From: an uncultured Selenomonadales bacterium
Lineage (GTDB): Bacteria; Bacillota; Negativicutes; Selenomonadales; Selenomonadaceae
DNA length: 7,606 bases
Direction: 5' to 3'
Assembly (NCBI GenBank): GCA_946403735.1
Contig: CAMJAZ010000063.1
Coordinates: 1-7,606 of the forward strand
Shown: positions 1 through 6,183 of the stretch, in pieces
Position numbering within the stretch: the stretch's first letter is position 1
How the letters are laid out: each line of letters begins with the position of its first letter
Program-made: the position numbers and the translations under genes
The notes under the pieces: model-generated
Databases searched by the model: none
The model's input: the letters and a program-made list of their open reading frames with translations, nothing else
Told to the model about the DNA's origin: nothing

Positions 1-1
1 G

Positions 2-493
2 AGTTTAGAACACATCAACGCTGTTAATTCGTCGTCTTCAAATAAAGGTAAACAGGAAGATTGGCGGCAGTGGCTTAAACTTCACTTAAGCGCCGTTAAA
101 TCTGTTGACGAAACATTAGCCGAAGAAATTAATAACCTTCTTAAACTAAAAGAATTTCGGTATGAAAAATTTGAATCTATTCAAGATAAAGTGTTTGCAA
201 TACTTTCCCCTGCAGGCAGCGTTGCAGATGACGACAGCATTTCTAATCTTGCACTTTTAAAAGTTGGCGACAATGCGGCGTTGAGTAATTCTGTTTTCGA
301 CGTAAAGCGCGACGAAATTATAAAGCTTGATATGCAGGGCGCGTTCATTCCTTTTTGTACGAAGATGGCGTTTCTGAAATATTACACGCAGTCTGAAAAA
401 AATCAAATTCACTATTGGAGCGTTGATGATAAAGAAAATTATATTGATGCAATAAATAAAGTTTTAGAAAATTATTTGTCAAAACCGATTTGA
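2..493 (+). CDS. DUF262/DUF1524 family protein, C-terminal HNH nuclease module (partial, 5' end outside window)
   Basis: The reading frame is open from the left edge, so the true start lies upstream; 163 C-terminal residues are visible. Seen: a SLEHI motif in the first five residues, W-rQWLklH about 20 residues later, then ISNLALL (about 80-86), N-aaLSNSvF and KRdEII (about 91-106), and FIPFCTKMAFLKYY near residues 115-128. This E-H ... N-L-aLL ... N-x-F-xx-KR order is the DUF1524 HNH arrangement that ends GmrD-type and many DUF262 proteins, where it cuts DNA; H4 and N82 are the likely metal or catalytic positions. Such modules usually follow an N-terminal DUF262 NTPase domain, which would lie outside the window. 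The stop codon is joined to the ribosome binding site of the next gene, another DUF262 protein. An internal GTG at 191 would split the HNH module and is not a credible start. Family call is confident; a role in phage or modified-DNA restriction is inference. Confidence 0.85.
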   Translation, partial: SLEHINAVNSSSSNKGKQEDWRQWLKLHLSAVKSVDETLAEEINNLLKLKEFRYEKFESIQDKVFAILSPAGSVADDDSISNLALLKVGDNAALSNSVFDVKRDEIIKLDMQGAFIPFCTKMAFLKYYTQSEKNQIHYWSVDDKENYIDAINKVLENYLSKPI

Positions 494-500
494 AAGGAGG
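493..500 (+). promoter_or_regulatory. Strong ribosome binding site that fixes the TTG start of the second DUF262 gene
   Basis: AAAGGAGG lies at 493-500, beginning on the last base of the upstream gene's TGA stop. It is 7 nt from the TTG at 508. A longer frame from the TTG at 490 would place this site inside the coding sequence, so 508 is the better start. The arrangement implies re-initiation coupled to the end of the upstream gene. Confidence 0.85.
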
Positions 501-507
501 ATTTCAA

Positions 508-2736
508 TTGGAAAGTTCTTTGTGTACGTTCATTGAGATTTTTACAAAGGAAATTGATTGCGGCGACGGCAATAAAATTTGTCCGAAAAAAATTGTTATC
601 CCGATTGTTCAACGTGATTACGCGCAGGGCAGAAATTCAACAGAAATTAACCGTGTGCGTTCAAGATTTTTAGACGCGCTTTATAAAGCTGTGACTGAAA
701 ATTCCGTAACGCTTGATTTTGTTTACGGCGATATTGACGACGAAGGAATTTTGACGCCGCTTGACGGTCAACAACGCCTTACAACTTTATTTCTTTTGCA
801 TTGGTACGCTGCAAAAAAAGATAAAATTTCATCTGAAAAAACAGAGTTTCTAAAAAATTTTTCATACGAAATTCGCCCCGACGCCCGCGACTTTTGCAAA
901 TGTTTGGTTGAATTTAATCCTGCCTTCGACGATGAAAAATTATCTGCGGAAATTGAAAATCAAGCGTGGTTTCCGCTGAATTGGAAAAAAGACCCTACTG
1001 TTAATGCCATGTTGAGAATGCTTGATGCAATTCACAAAAAATTTTTTGACGTGCCGAATTTGTGGTTGGAACTTGAAGGTGACGCAATTTATTTTAATTT
1101 CTTGTCCATAAAAAATATGGGGCTTACCGACGAACTTTATATAACGATGAATTCACGCGGCAAGCCTTTAACAGATTTTGAACATTTCAAAGCGGAACTT
1201 AAACGCAAACTGGATGAATTTGACGAAAAAATTTCCGACAGAATTATTTTGAAGATTGACACGAAGTGGACAGATTTGCTTTGGAAATTTCGCGGCGATG
1301 ACAATTTAATCGACGATATGTTTTTAAATTATTTTCGGTTTATATGTGACATTTTGCGTTACAAACGCGGCGGCACTTCGCAAGGCAAAAGTTATGATGA
1401 ATTTTTATTGTTGGAAGAATTTTTTTCCGAAGGCAATGTCCGCGACAATATAAATTTTCTTGAAAAAAGTTTTGATTGTTGGTGCGACATTAGCGACATT
1501 GACAAATTTTTTGATGACAGAGTTTCTCTCGGCGATAAAACTAAACGCGGTGTAAATAATCATCAGCGCGGCAAAATTATAATTTATTTTGACGAAGAAA
1601 ATCTTTTCAAAAATTGTCTTAAACTTTACGGAAAAACAAAAGACGGCAGAGTCAGAATTTTTTCTTTAGATAAAATTGTCATGTTGTACGCTTTTTTGAT
1701 TTATCTATTGAATAAAGAAAATATTTCTGATGTTGACTTTCGCCGCAGAATTAGAATAGTGAATAATCTAGTGAATAATTCGTCTGCTGAATTAAGTGAT
1801 AGTGAATCAAGACAAGGCGGCAACCGTTTACCAGCCATTTTAAAGCAAGTTGATAGTATAATTTGCCGTGAACAAATTCTTTCTTTGGAACGCGAACCAA
1901 ATTTTAATGGTTATCAGCTGAATGAGGAAGGTAAAAAATTGGAATGGACGGCGAAAAATCCTGCGTTGGCTGAATCACTTTTTGAGTTGGAAGACCATTA
2001 CCTTTTGTACGGGCAAATTGCAATTTTAGGACTCGAAAATTATCAATATTTCAATCGTTTCATTGCGCTTTTCAACTGCAATTATGACAAGATAAATTGT
2101 ACACTTATTAGATTGGGAGATTATTTTCAGAGTGATAAAGCTGGTGTTCGTTTTCAATTTGGCGTACAACGTCCACAATCTTGGCAAAATCTTTTTCATA
2201 AAAGTTCCATCCAGAAAAGGTTTGAGGGAACGCAAGAAAATTTGATAAAGCTCCTAAAGTTTGAGAAAAATTTTAGCAATGACTTTCTCGACAAAATTAT
2301 TTCAGATTATCTTGCTGATTGTGAGCGCCGCAAATTTTTTGAGTGGAATTATTACTACATCAAACATTCAATTTTTCGCCCGAATCGTTACGGCAAGTAC
2401 GACTGGAATAATTTTGATGGTGAGCCGTACAAATTCATTTCACTTTGGACAGATAAGAAATTGTCGGAAAATGCGTACAATCCATTTTTAAAAATATTGG
2501 AAGAAAAAATTTCCAGTAGATATGATGCCTATGATGAACGCCTTGTAGTTGACGAAAGTTTTTATATTAAATCGGAAAATGCCGCGTATGTCATATTTGA
2601 ACTTGAAACGAACAGAGAAATTGCACGGCTGGATATAAGGCAAAAAAATGGCGTTGATATTGAAGACAGAATTGAAAAATTTTTGAATTGGTATAAAAAA
2701 TTATTTAATTTGACGGACGGTAAATTTTATGAATAA
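508..2736 (+). CDS. DUF262 domain protein, large form without an HNH module (candidate defence partner)
   Basis: About 742 residues from the TTG at 508, chosen because AAAGGAGG lies 7 nt upstream. DUF262 (GmrS N-terminal, ParB/Srx-like NTPase fold) signatures are clear: IVQRDYAQGR at 33-42, LDGQQRLTTL at 85-94 (the nucleotide-binding hallmark), FSYEIRPDARDFC at about 119-131, and YITMNSRGKPLTDFEHFKAEL at about 211-231. The second half has features I associate with the long DUF262 variant: RIVNNLVNNS (416-425), EDHYLLYGQIAIL (495-507) and WNYYYIKHSIFRPNRYGKY (613-631). No EHI...NLALL HNH pair is visible, unlike the gene before it, and no membrane segment or signal peptide is seen. Related proteins (GmrSD, SspE) hydrolyse NTP and restrict modified or phosphorothioated phage DNA. 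By inference this one is the sensor or NTPase partner of the upstream nuclease-bearing protein. Base composition is AT-richer than in genes further right. The stop overlaps the start of mqnE by 8 nt. Confidence 0.85.
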   Translation: MESSLCTFIEIFTKEIDCGDGNKICPKKIVIPIVQRDYAQGRNSTEINRVRSRFLDALYKAVTENSVTLDFVYGDIDDEGILTPLDGQQRLTTLFLLHWYAAKKDKISSEKTEFLKNFSYEIRPDARDFCKCLVEFNPAFDDEKLSAEIENQAWFPLNWKKDPTVNAMLRMLDAIHKKFFDVPNLWLELEGDAIYFNFLSIKNMGLTDELYITMNSRGKPLTDFEHFKAELKRKLDEFDEKISDRIILKIDTKWTDLLWKFRGDDNLIDDMFLNYFRFICDILRYKRGGTSQGKSYDEFLLLEEFFSEGNVRDNINFLEKSFDCWCDISDIDKFFDDRVSLGDKTKRGVNNHQRGKIIIYFDEENLFKNCLKLYGKTKDGRVRIFSLDKIVMLYAFLIYLLNKENISDVDFRRRIRIVNNLVNNSSAELSDSESRQGGNRLPAILKQVDSIICREQILSLEREPNFNGYQLNEEGKKLEWTAKNPALAESLFELEDHYLLYGQIAILGLENYQYFNRFIALFNCNYDKINCTLIRLGDYFQSDKAGVRFQFGVQRPQSWQNLFHKSSIQKRFEGTQENLIKLLKFEKNFSNDFLDKIISDYLADCERRKFFEWNYYYIKHSIFRPNRYGKYDWNNFDGEPYKFISLWTDKKLSENAYNPFLKILEEKISSRYDAYDERLVVDESFYIKSENAAYVIFELETNREIARLDIRQKNGVDIEDRIEKFLNWYKKLFNLTDGKFYE

Positions 2737-3823
2737 AATTTTAAAATCTGCGCGGGAAAAAATTTCAAACTTCGAGCGCTTGAACTTCGACGAAATTATT
2801 GCGCTGTACGAAGAAAATAATTTGCTATACCTTGCCGAATCTGCGCGGCGTGTCAAAGAACGTAAAAGCGGGCGTAAAGTTTTCTATACGATTAACCGTC
2901 ACATAAACTTAACAAATGTTTGTAGCGCGAACTGTCCACTTTGCGCCTTTCAATGCCGTAGCGGCGATGAAAAATCTTTTACGCTGGAACTTGACGACGT
3001 TGAAAAAATTTTGATTGACGCTAAAACTGTCGACGGTTTATCTGAAATTCATATCGTCAGCGCGTTGCACCCAAATAAAAATTTTGACTACTACTTGGAC
3101 GTTGTGAAGTTGACGAAAAAAATTTTGCCAAACGTTAGAATTGCTGCCTTTACGCCAGTTGAAATTGCAAACTTCGCTGAAAAGTCCAATCAAAGCTACG
3201 AAAAAATTTTGACGACGCTAAAAAATTTTGGCGTGACGAATCTTTTGGGCGGTGGCGCTGAAATTTTTTCGCCGCGTGTACGTGAAATAATTTGTCCAAA
3301 AAAAATTGACGCTGAAACGTGGCTTGACATTATGCGGACGGCACATAAACTTGGCTTGAAGTCCAACGCGTCGATGTTGTACGGTCACATTGAAACGATT
3401 TATGAGCGCGTCGAACATTTAATCAAACTGCGCGAACTGCAAGACGAAACAGGCGGCTTTCAAACAATGTTACTTTTTCCATTTCAACCGCTTAATACCG
3501 AACTGGGCGCAAAATTTAATCTGCAACGGGTCGGCGCATGGGAAGATTTAAAAATTTTGGCAATAACGCGCTTGACGCTTGATAATTTCGACCATATGAA
3601 AAGTTTTTGGGTAATGCTTACTCTGCCGATTGCGCAACTTTCTTTAGGATTTGGCGCAGATGATTTAGGCGGTACGATTGGCGAAGAAAAAATTATTCAT
3701 GCGGCTGGCGTTTCGACGCGAAAAAATATTTCTGTTGACGAGTTGAAAAAAATCATTCGTGAGGTAGGCTATGAAGCTTGTTGTACAAATTTTGTTGATA
3801 GTCGTGGTGTTGTTGATGAGTGA
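2729..3823 (+). CDS. mqnE: Aminofutalosine synthase MqnE (radical SAM, menaquinone synthesis)
   Basis: A 364-residue cytosolic radical SAM enzyme, normal length for MqnE. It joins SAM-derived adenosine to 3-[(1-carboxyvinyl)oxy]benzoate to make aminodeoxyfutalosine, the second step of the futalosine menaquinone route. The 4Fe-4S motif CX3CX2C is at C65, C69 and C72 (VCSANCPLC), after NRHINLTN. MqnE-type blocks follow: HIVSALHP (108-115), GGGAEIF (174-180), RTAHKLGLKSNASMLYGHIE (203-222), LQDETGGFQT (237-246) and FGADDLGGTIGEEKIIHAAG (308-327). These separate it from MqnC and CofH. The stretch after GGFQT reads LLFPFQPLNT where I expect a form like IPLAFHPxNT, a mild divergence. The ATG at 2729 lies inside the end of the DUF262 gene; only a weak GGACGG precedes it, so translation is probably coupled. 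No other mqn gene is in the window. The last ~15 codons overlap the following gene. Confidence 0.93.
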   Translation: MNKILKSAREKISNFERLNFDEIIALYEENNLLYLAESARRVKERKSGRKVFYTINRHINLTNVCSANCPLCAFQCRSGDEKSFTLELDDVEKILIDAKTVDGLSEIHIVSALHPNKNFDYYLDVVKLTKKILPNVRIAAFTPVEIANFAEKSNQSYEKILTTLKNFGVTNLLGGGAEIFSPRVREIICPKKIDAETWLDIMRTAHKLGLKSNASMLYGHIETIYERVEHLIKLRELQDETGGFQTMLLFPFQPLNTELGAKFNLQRVGAWEDLKILAITRLTLDNFDHMKSFWVMLTLPIAQLSLGFGADDLGGTIGEEKIIHAAGVSTRKNISVDELKKIIREVGYEACCTNFVDSRGVVDE

Positions 3824-5018
3824 AAAAACTTTTGCGGCGATTGAAATTGTTGACGAAAGGGCGACGGCTGATTATTGGACGCGCAAAAATTTAAATGGCG
3901 ACGAAATTATTTTGTCCGCGCAGGAAATTTCACGCCTTAACGCGCAAATTCGCCGTAATGACGCTTACGCCGCCGATTTAGCAAATTTTCCACAAAAAAT
4001 TTCTGCCGCAATGCTTAAGGCGCGAATTGCTAAGACGTCAAATGATGTTGGCATTGACGACTTGCAAGTTGGTATGGAAAATAGAAACGTCGACGCCATT
4101 TCAGCTGACGTGAAAATTTTGTACGCCGTGACGGTTGAACGCGCTGACGTTAGAATTTTGCCTGTAAGTTGGAACGGCGACCTTTACGATCCATTGCAAG
4201 GTACGGCGATTGATCCTGCTGAACCTGTTGCCGTGATGTGGGAAAGTGCAGACGGAAAATTTGTCTTCGCGCAAAGTAGAAATTATTTTGGCTGGATTGA
4301 GAAAGATAAACTTGGCTTTACGACGCGGGAAATTTGGCAGACGTACATTAAGCCGCAAAATTTTATTGTTGTCATTGCAAATAAAAAAGCCGTCGAAGTT
4401 GACGGTAAAAAAATTATTTTTCAAATGGGCGCGGTAATTCCGCTTGCTAAAAATGTTGACGATAAAAATTTTTGGCTGGCGAAAATTCCTACAAGTGACG
4501 GTAAAAATTTTCGCGAAGTGACGGTTAAAATTCCGAAAGATGACACTGTCCACAAAAATTTTTTGCCGTGTACGACAAATAATTTCATTCGACAGAGCTT
4601 TAAATTTTTAGGCGACGTGTACGGCTGGGGCGGTTTAATGGAAAGCGTTGACTGTTCCGCATTTACCAGCGACATTTATCGTAGCATGGGAATTGAAATT
4701 CCGCGTGACGCCAACAGGCAAGAAAATATTTTGCCGAAAATAGCGACGCTTAGCATTCAAAATTTCGATGAACGCTTAAATATTTTGCGTAGAAGCCCAA
4801 CTGGCGCGTTGCTCCATAAGCGTGGACACGTGCTGTTACTTTTAGGCAGTGACGACGCTGGAACGCCGATTGCCATTCACGCGGCAAGTAGTTATTCCCT
4901 TGACGACAAAAAAATTTACGTGAGGAGAGTTTTAGTATCGGCGCTGGATTATCCCAATGACTACGGCGTTTACACTGTCGAAAATTTAACTGGCGTGACC
5001 TTTGCGAAAAAATTTTAA
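3771..5018 (+). CDS. Secreted SH3-domain NlpC/P60 peptidase, YkfC-like
   Basis: A 415-residue exported cysteine peptidase predicted to cut the D-Glu-diamino acid bond of peptidoglycan stem peptides, as YkfC does. Residues 1-22 form a signal peptide: K2, a hydrophobic run LVVQILLIVVVLLM, and likely cleavage after TFA. Residues about 40-100 resemble the N-terminal stabilising region of this family. About 118-183 and 197-240 look like two bacterial SH3 domains (VRILP, then FGWIEKDKLGF). The NlpC/P60 domain spans about 270-400, with catalytic Cys295 in YGWGGLMESVDCSAF, His353 in RGHVLLLLG and a third polar residue His370 in AIHAASS; IPRDANRQ follows the Cys helix as in YkfC relatives. GAGG at 3761-3764 sits 6 nt before the ATG, supporting this start although it lies 53 nt inside mqnE in another frame. 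The stop overlaps the tail of the convergent gene by 4 nt. Recycling versus wall-remodelling function cannot be told from sequence. Confidence 0.9.
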   Translation: MKLVVQILLIVVVLLMSEKTFAAIEIVDERATADYWTRKNLNGDEIILSAQEISRLNAQIRRNDAYAADLANFPQKISAAMLKARIAKTSNDVGIDDLQVGMENRNVDAISADVKILYAVTVERADVRILPVSWNGDLYDPLQGTAIDPAEPVAVMWESADGKFVFAQSRNYFGWIEKDKLGFTTREIWQTYIKPQNFIVVIANKKAVEVDGKKIIFQMGAVIPLAKNVDDKNFWLAKIPTSDGKNFREVTVKIPKDDTVHKNFLPCTTNNFIRQSFKFLGDVYGWGGLMESVDCSAFTSDIYRSMGIEIPRDANRQENILPKIATLSIQNFDERLNILRRSPTGALLHKRGHVLLLLGSDDAGTPIAIHAASSYSLDDKKIYVRRVLVSALDYPNDYGVYTVENLTGVTFAKKF

Positions 5019-5404
5019 AAGTGAAAGTGATTCATCATCTTAGTAGTTAAAGACTTCGCGTCGTCGTCTTTGTGCGTCAAAAGATAATCAAGCGTAGTTC
5101 GATTGAAAAATGAAGTTATCGGCACGTAGCGATTGTACTTGCGAAAATCTCCCCACTTCAAAAGTTTTTTGTGAAGTTTAGCAATGTCATCGATTGTAGC
5201 GTTGTGCTTAGTCAAAATTCTGCGCAGAAAAAAATCCTGACTTATCGCGGAAAAAATTTCTTCGATAAGTTGAGGATTATTTTTTTTGTCTTCGTACTTT
5301 TCAATGAGCGTGACAGATTTTTTTGACATTTGATAAGCGCGGAAAGTTCCTGCTAAAAAAATCGCTACGATTAAAATTAATAAAAGCGTGAAAAAAATTT
5401 GCAT
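5015..5404 (-). CDS. Small single-pass membrane protein of unknown function
   Basis: 129 residues, not recognised. Residues about 2-20 are a continuous hydrophobic segment (FFTLLLILIVAIFLAG) with no preceding charge, followed by R and K residues (FRAYQMSKKS). By the positive-inside rule this suggests a signal anchor with the C-terminal ~105 residues in the cytosol. The soluble part is mostly helical in character and strongly charged, with DDIAKLHKKLLKWGDFRKYNRY (described here as a lysine-rich amphipathic stretch at about 72-93) and a histidine-containing end, MNHFHF. No clear ribosome binding site precedes the ATG; it starts 25 nt after the AIM24-family gene and may rely on coupled translation. 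Its stop overlaps the end of the convergent peptidase gene. Coding is supported by its tight place in the operon and clean membrane segment, but no homologue is known to me. Confidence 0.7.
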   Translation of the reverse strand: MQIFFTLLLILIVAIFLAGTFRAYQMSKKSVTLIEKYEDKKNNPQLIEEIFSAISQDFFLRRILTKHNATIDDIAKLHKKLLKWGDFRKYNRYVPITSFFNRTTLDYLLTHKDDDAKSLTTKMMNHFHF

Positions 5405-5429
5405 AGCTGAAAATCTTACGTAGAAAATT

Positions 5430-6119
5430 TTATGAGTTGTTAGCTACAGGGATCATGCTACGAATCCAATCAGTAAAACTATCAGGGTTGCGCGTTTGAA
5501 TCAACACCGTACCTGGACCGCGAAATCTGCAGACAAGACCTTCACCAGATGTAAAGCTGGAAACAATTCCGCGTGACGCCTTTTCAATTTCATATTCCAT
5601 ATAATCGGGCCAAGCGACTAAGTGTCCGTTGTCGATGATAACTTCTTCGCCGCTTTCAAGATTTATAGGATGAATGACGCCGTAACTTGACACAAAAACT
5701 GTACCGTGACCGCTAGCTTTCAAGATGAAAAAGCCTTCGCCGCTGAAAAGTCCCTGCGCTATATTCTGTACCTTCGTACTGACTTCAATTCCTTCAGTCG
5801 ACGCCAAAAATCCATTTTTCTGAATCCTTAAGCCGTAACTGCCGTCAAGTTCCAAATCCAAAATACCGCCAGGCTGTGCTTGACCGATTAAAAGTTCACC
5901 AGCGCCGCGTACTGCGTGAAGTTCTTGAAAGAACATACTTTCGCCAGACAAAAATTTTCTTGCAAGACCGCTTAAAATGCCGCCTTCCATTTTGCCTTCA
6001 ACGTCAATCGTAGCTGACATTGCAATCATTGCGTCTGATTCAGCTTTAATCTTTTCGCCTCTGTTCAAGTAAAACTTTACAATCGGAAAAGCTTCTGGGT
6101 ACAAAATTTCGTACTTCAA
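5430..6119 (-). CDS. AIM24 / TIGR00266 family protein
   Basis: About 229 residues from a TTG at 6119, reading MKYEILYPEAFPIVKFYLNRGE, which resembles the usual N-terminus of TIGR00266 proteins. Family marks follow: AESDAMIAMSATI, GGILSGLARKFLSGESMFFQEL, a glycine-rich core with GQAQPGGILDLEL, GEGFFILKASGHGTVFVSSYG, and VDNGHLVAWPDYMEYEIEKA-like text near the end (here starting IDNGHLVAW). The fold is expected to be a trimeric beta-rich barrel; yeast AIM24 is mitochondrial, while bacterial roles are unsettled. Start choice: TAAGGAG at 6129-6135 is 9 nt from this TTG, abuts the ATG at 6128 (spacer zero, unlikely to work) and would lie inside the frame if the ATG at 6152 were used, which itself has no ribosome binding site. 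The alternative starts add 3 or 11 residues. No signal peptide or membrane segment. Second last gene of a minus-strand group with the asparaginase. Confidence 0.88.
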   Translation of the reverse strand: MKYEILYPEAFPIVKFYLNRGEKIKAESDAMIAMSATIDVEGKMEGGILSGLARKFLSGESMFFQELHAVRGAGELLIGQAQPGGILDLELDGSYGLRIQKNGFLASTEGIEVSTKVQNIAQGLFSGEGFFILKASGHGTVFVSSYGVIHPINLESGEEVIIDNGHLVAWPDYMEYEIEKASRGIVSSFTSGEGLVCRFRGPGTVLIQTRNPDSFTDWIRSMIPVANNS

Positions 6120-6128
6120 AATATCCAT

Positions 6129-6135
6129 CTCCTTA
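6129..6135 (-). promoter_or_regulatory. Ribosome binding site bearing on the start of the AIM24-family gene
   Basis: On the minus strand TAAGGAG occupies 6135-6129. It touches the ATG at 6128-6126 with no spacer but is 9 nt from the TTG at 6119-6117. This spacing favours the TTG, giving a protein that begins MKYEILYP as in relatives. Confidence 0.6.
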
Positions 6136-6155
6136 CTATACAGTAAATTCATTCC

Positions 6156-6183
6156 GCATTAAGCATTAAGCATTACGCATTAA
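6156..6183. repeat. Four tandem copies of a heptanucleotide (GCATTAA)
   Basis: Plus-strand units are GCATTAA, GCATTAA, GCATTAC and GCATTAA, with one mismatch in the third. The array starts immediately after the asparaginase stop codon on the minus strand and ends 3 nt before the in-frame ATG at 6152. Read on the minus strand each unit is TTAATGC and contains both an ATG and a TAA-like element, in shifting frames. It accounts for nearly all the space between the two genes. Confidence 0.9.

Noticed and set aside
191..493. A short 100-residue gene starting at GTG 191
   Set aside because: The frame is open to the window edge and the conserved HNH module begins far upstream of 191; this is the tail of a larger gene, not a separate one.
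2026..2491. Antisense and alternate-frame ORFs within the second DUF262 gene
   Set aside because: No domain, no ribosome binding site, and the sense frame is continuous and conserved-looking.
2650..2728. A sigma-70 promoter for mqnE in the end of the DUF262 gene (TATAAA at 2692-2697, TTGAAA at 2672-2677)
   Set aside because: Spacing is only 14 nt and no better -35 pairs with it; in AT-rich coding DNA such boxes arise by chance.
4101..4675. Minus-strand frames of 150 and 84 codons inside the peptidase gene
   Set aside because: They lie antisense to a well-supported NlpC/P60 protein with intact catalytic residues, have no ribosome binding sites and encode shadow-like sequence rich in R, N and F.
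5011..5018. AAAATTTT-like palindrome at the convergent gene junction as a terminator
   Set aside because: It is short and AT-only with no stable stem or following T-run, so it does not support an intrinsic terminator.
6133..6146. LexA-like operator or -10 box in the TTACTGTATAGTAA inverted repeat
   Set aside because: Arms are only 5 bp, it does not match a known operator well, and a -10 there would put the transcript start past the ribosome binding site.
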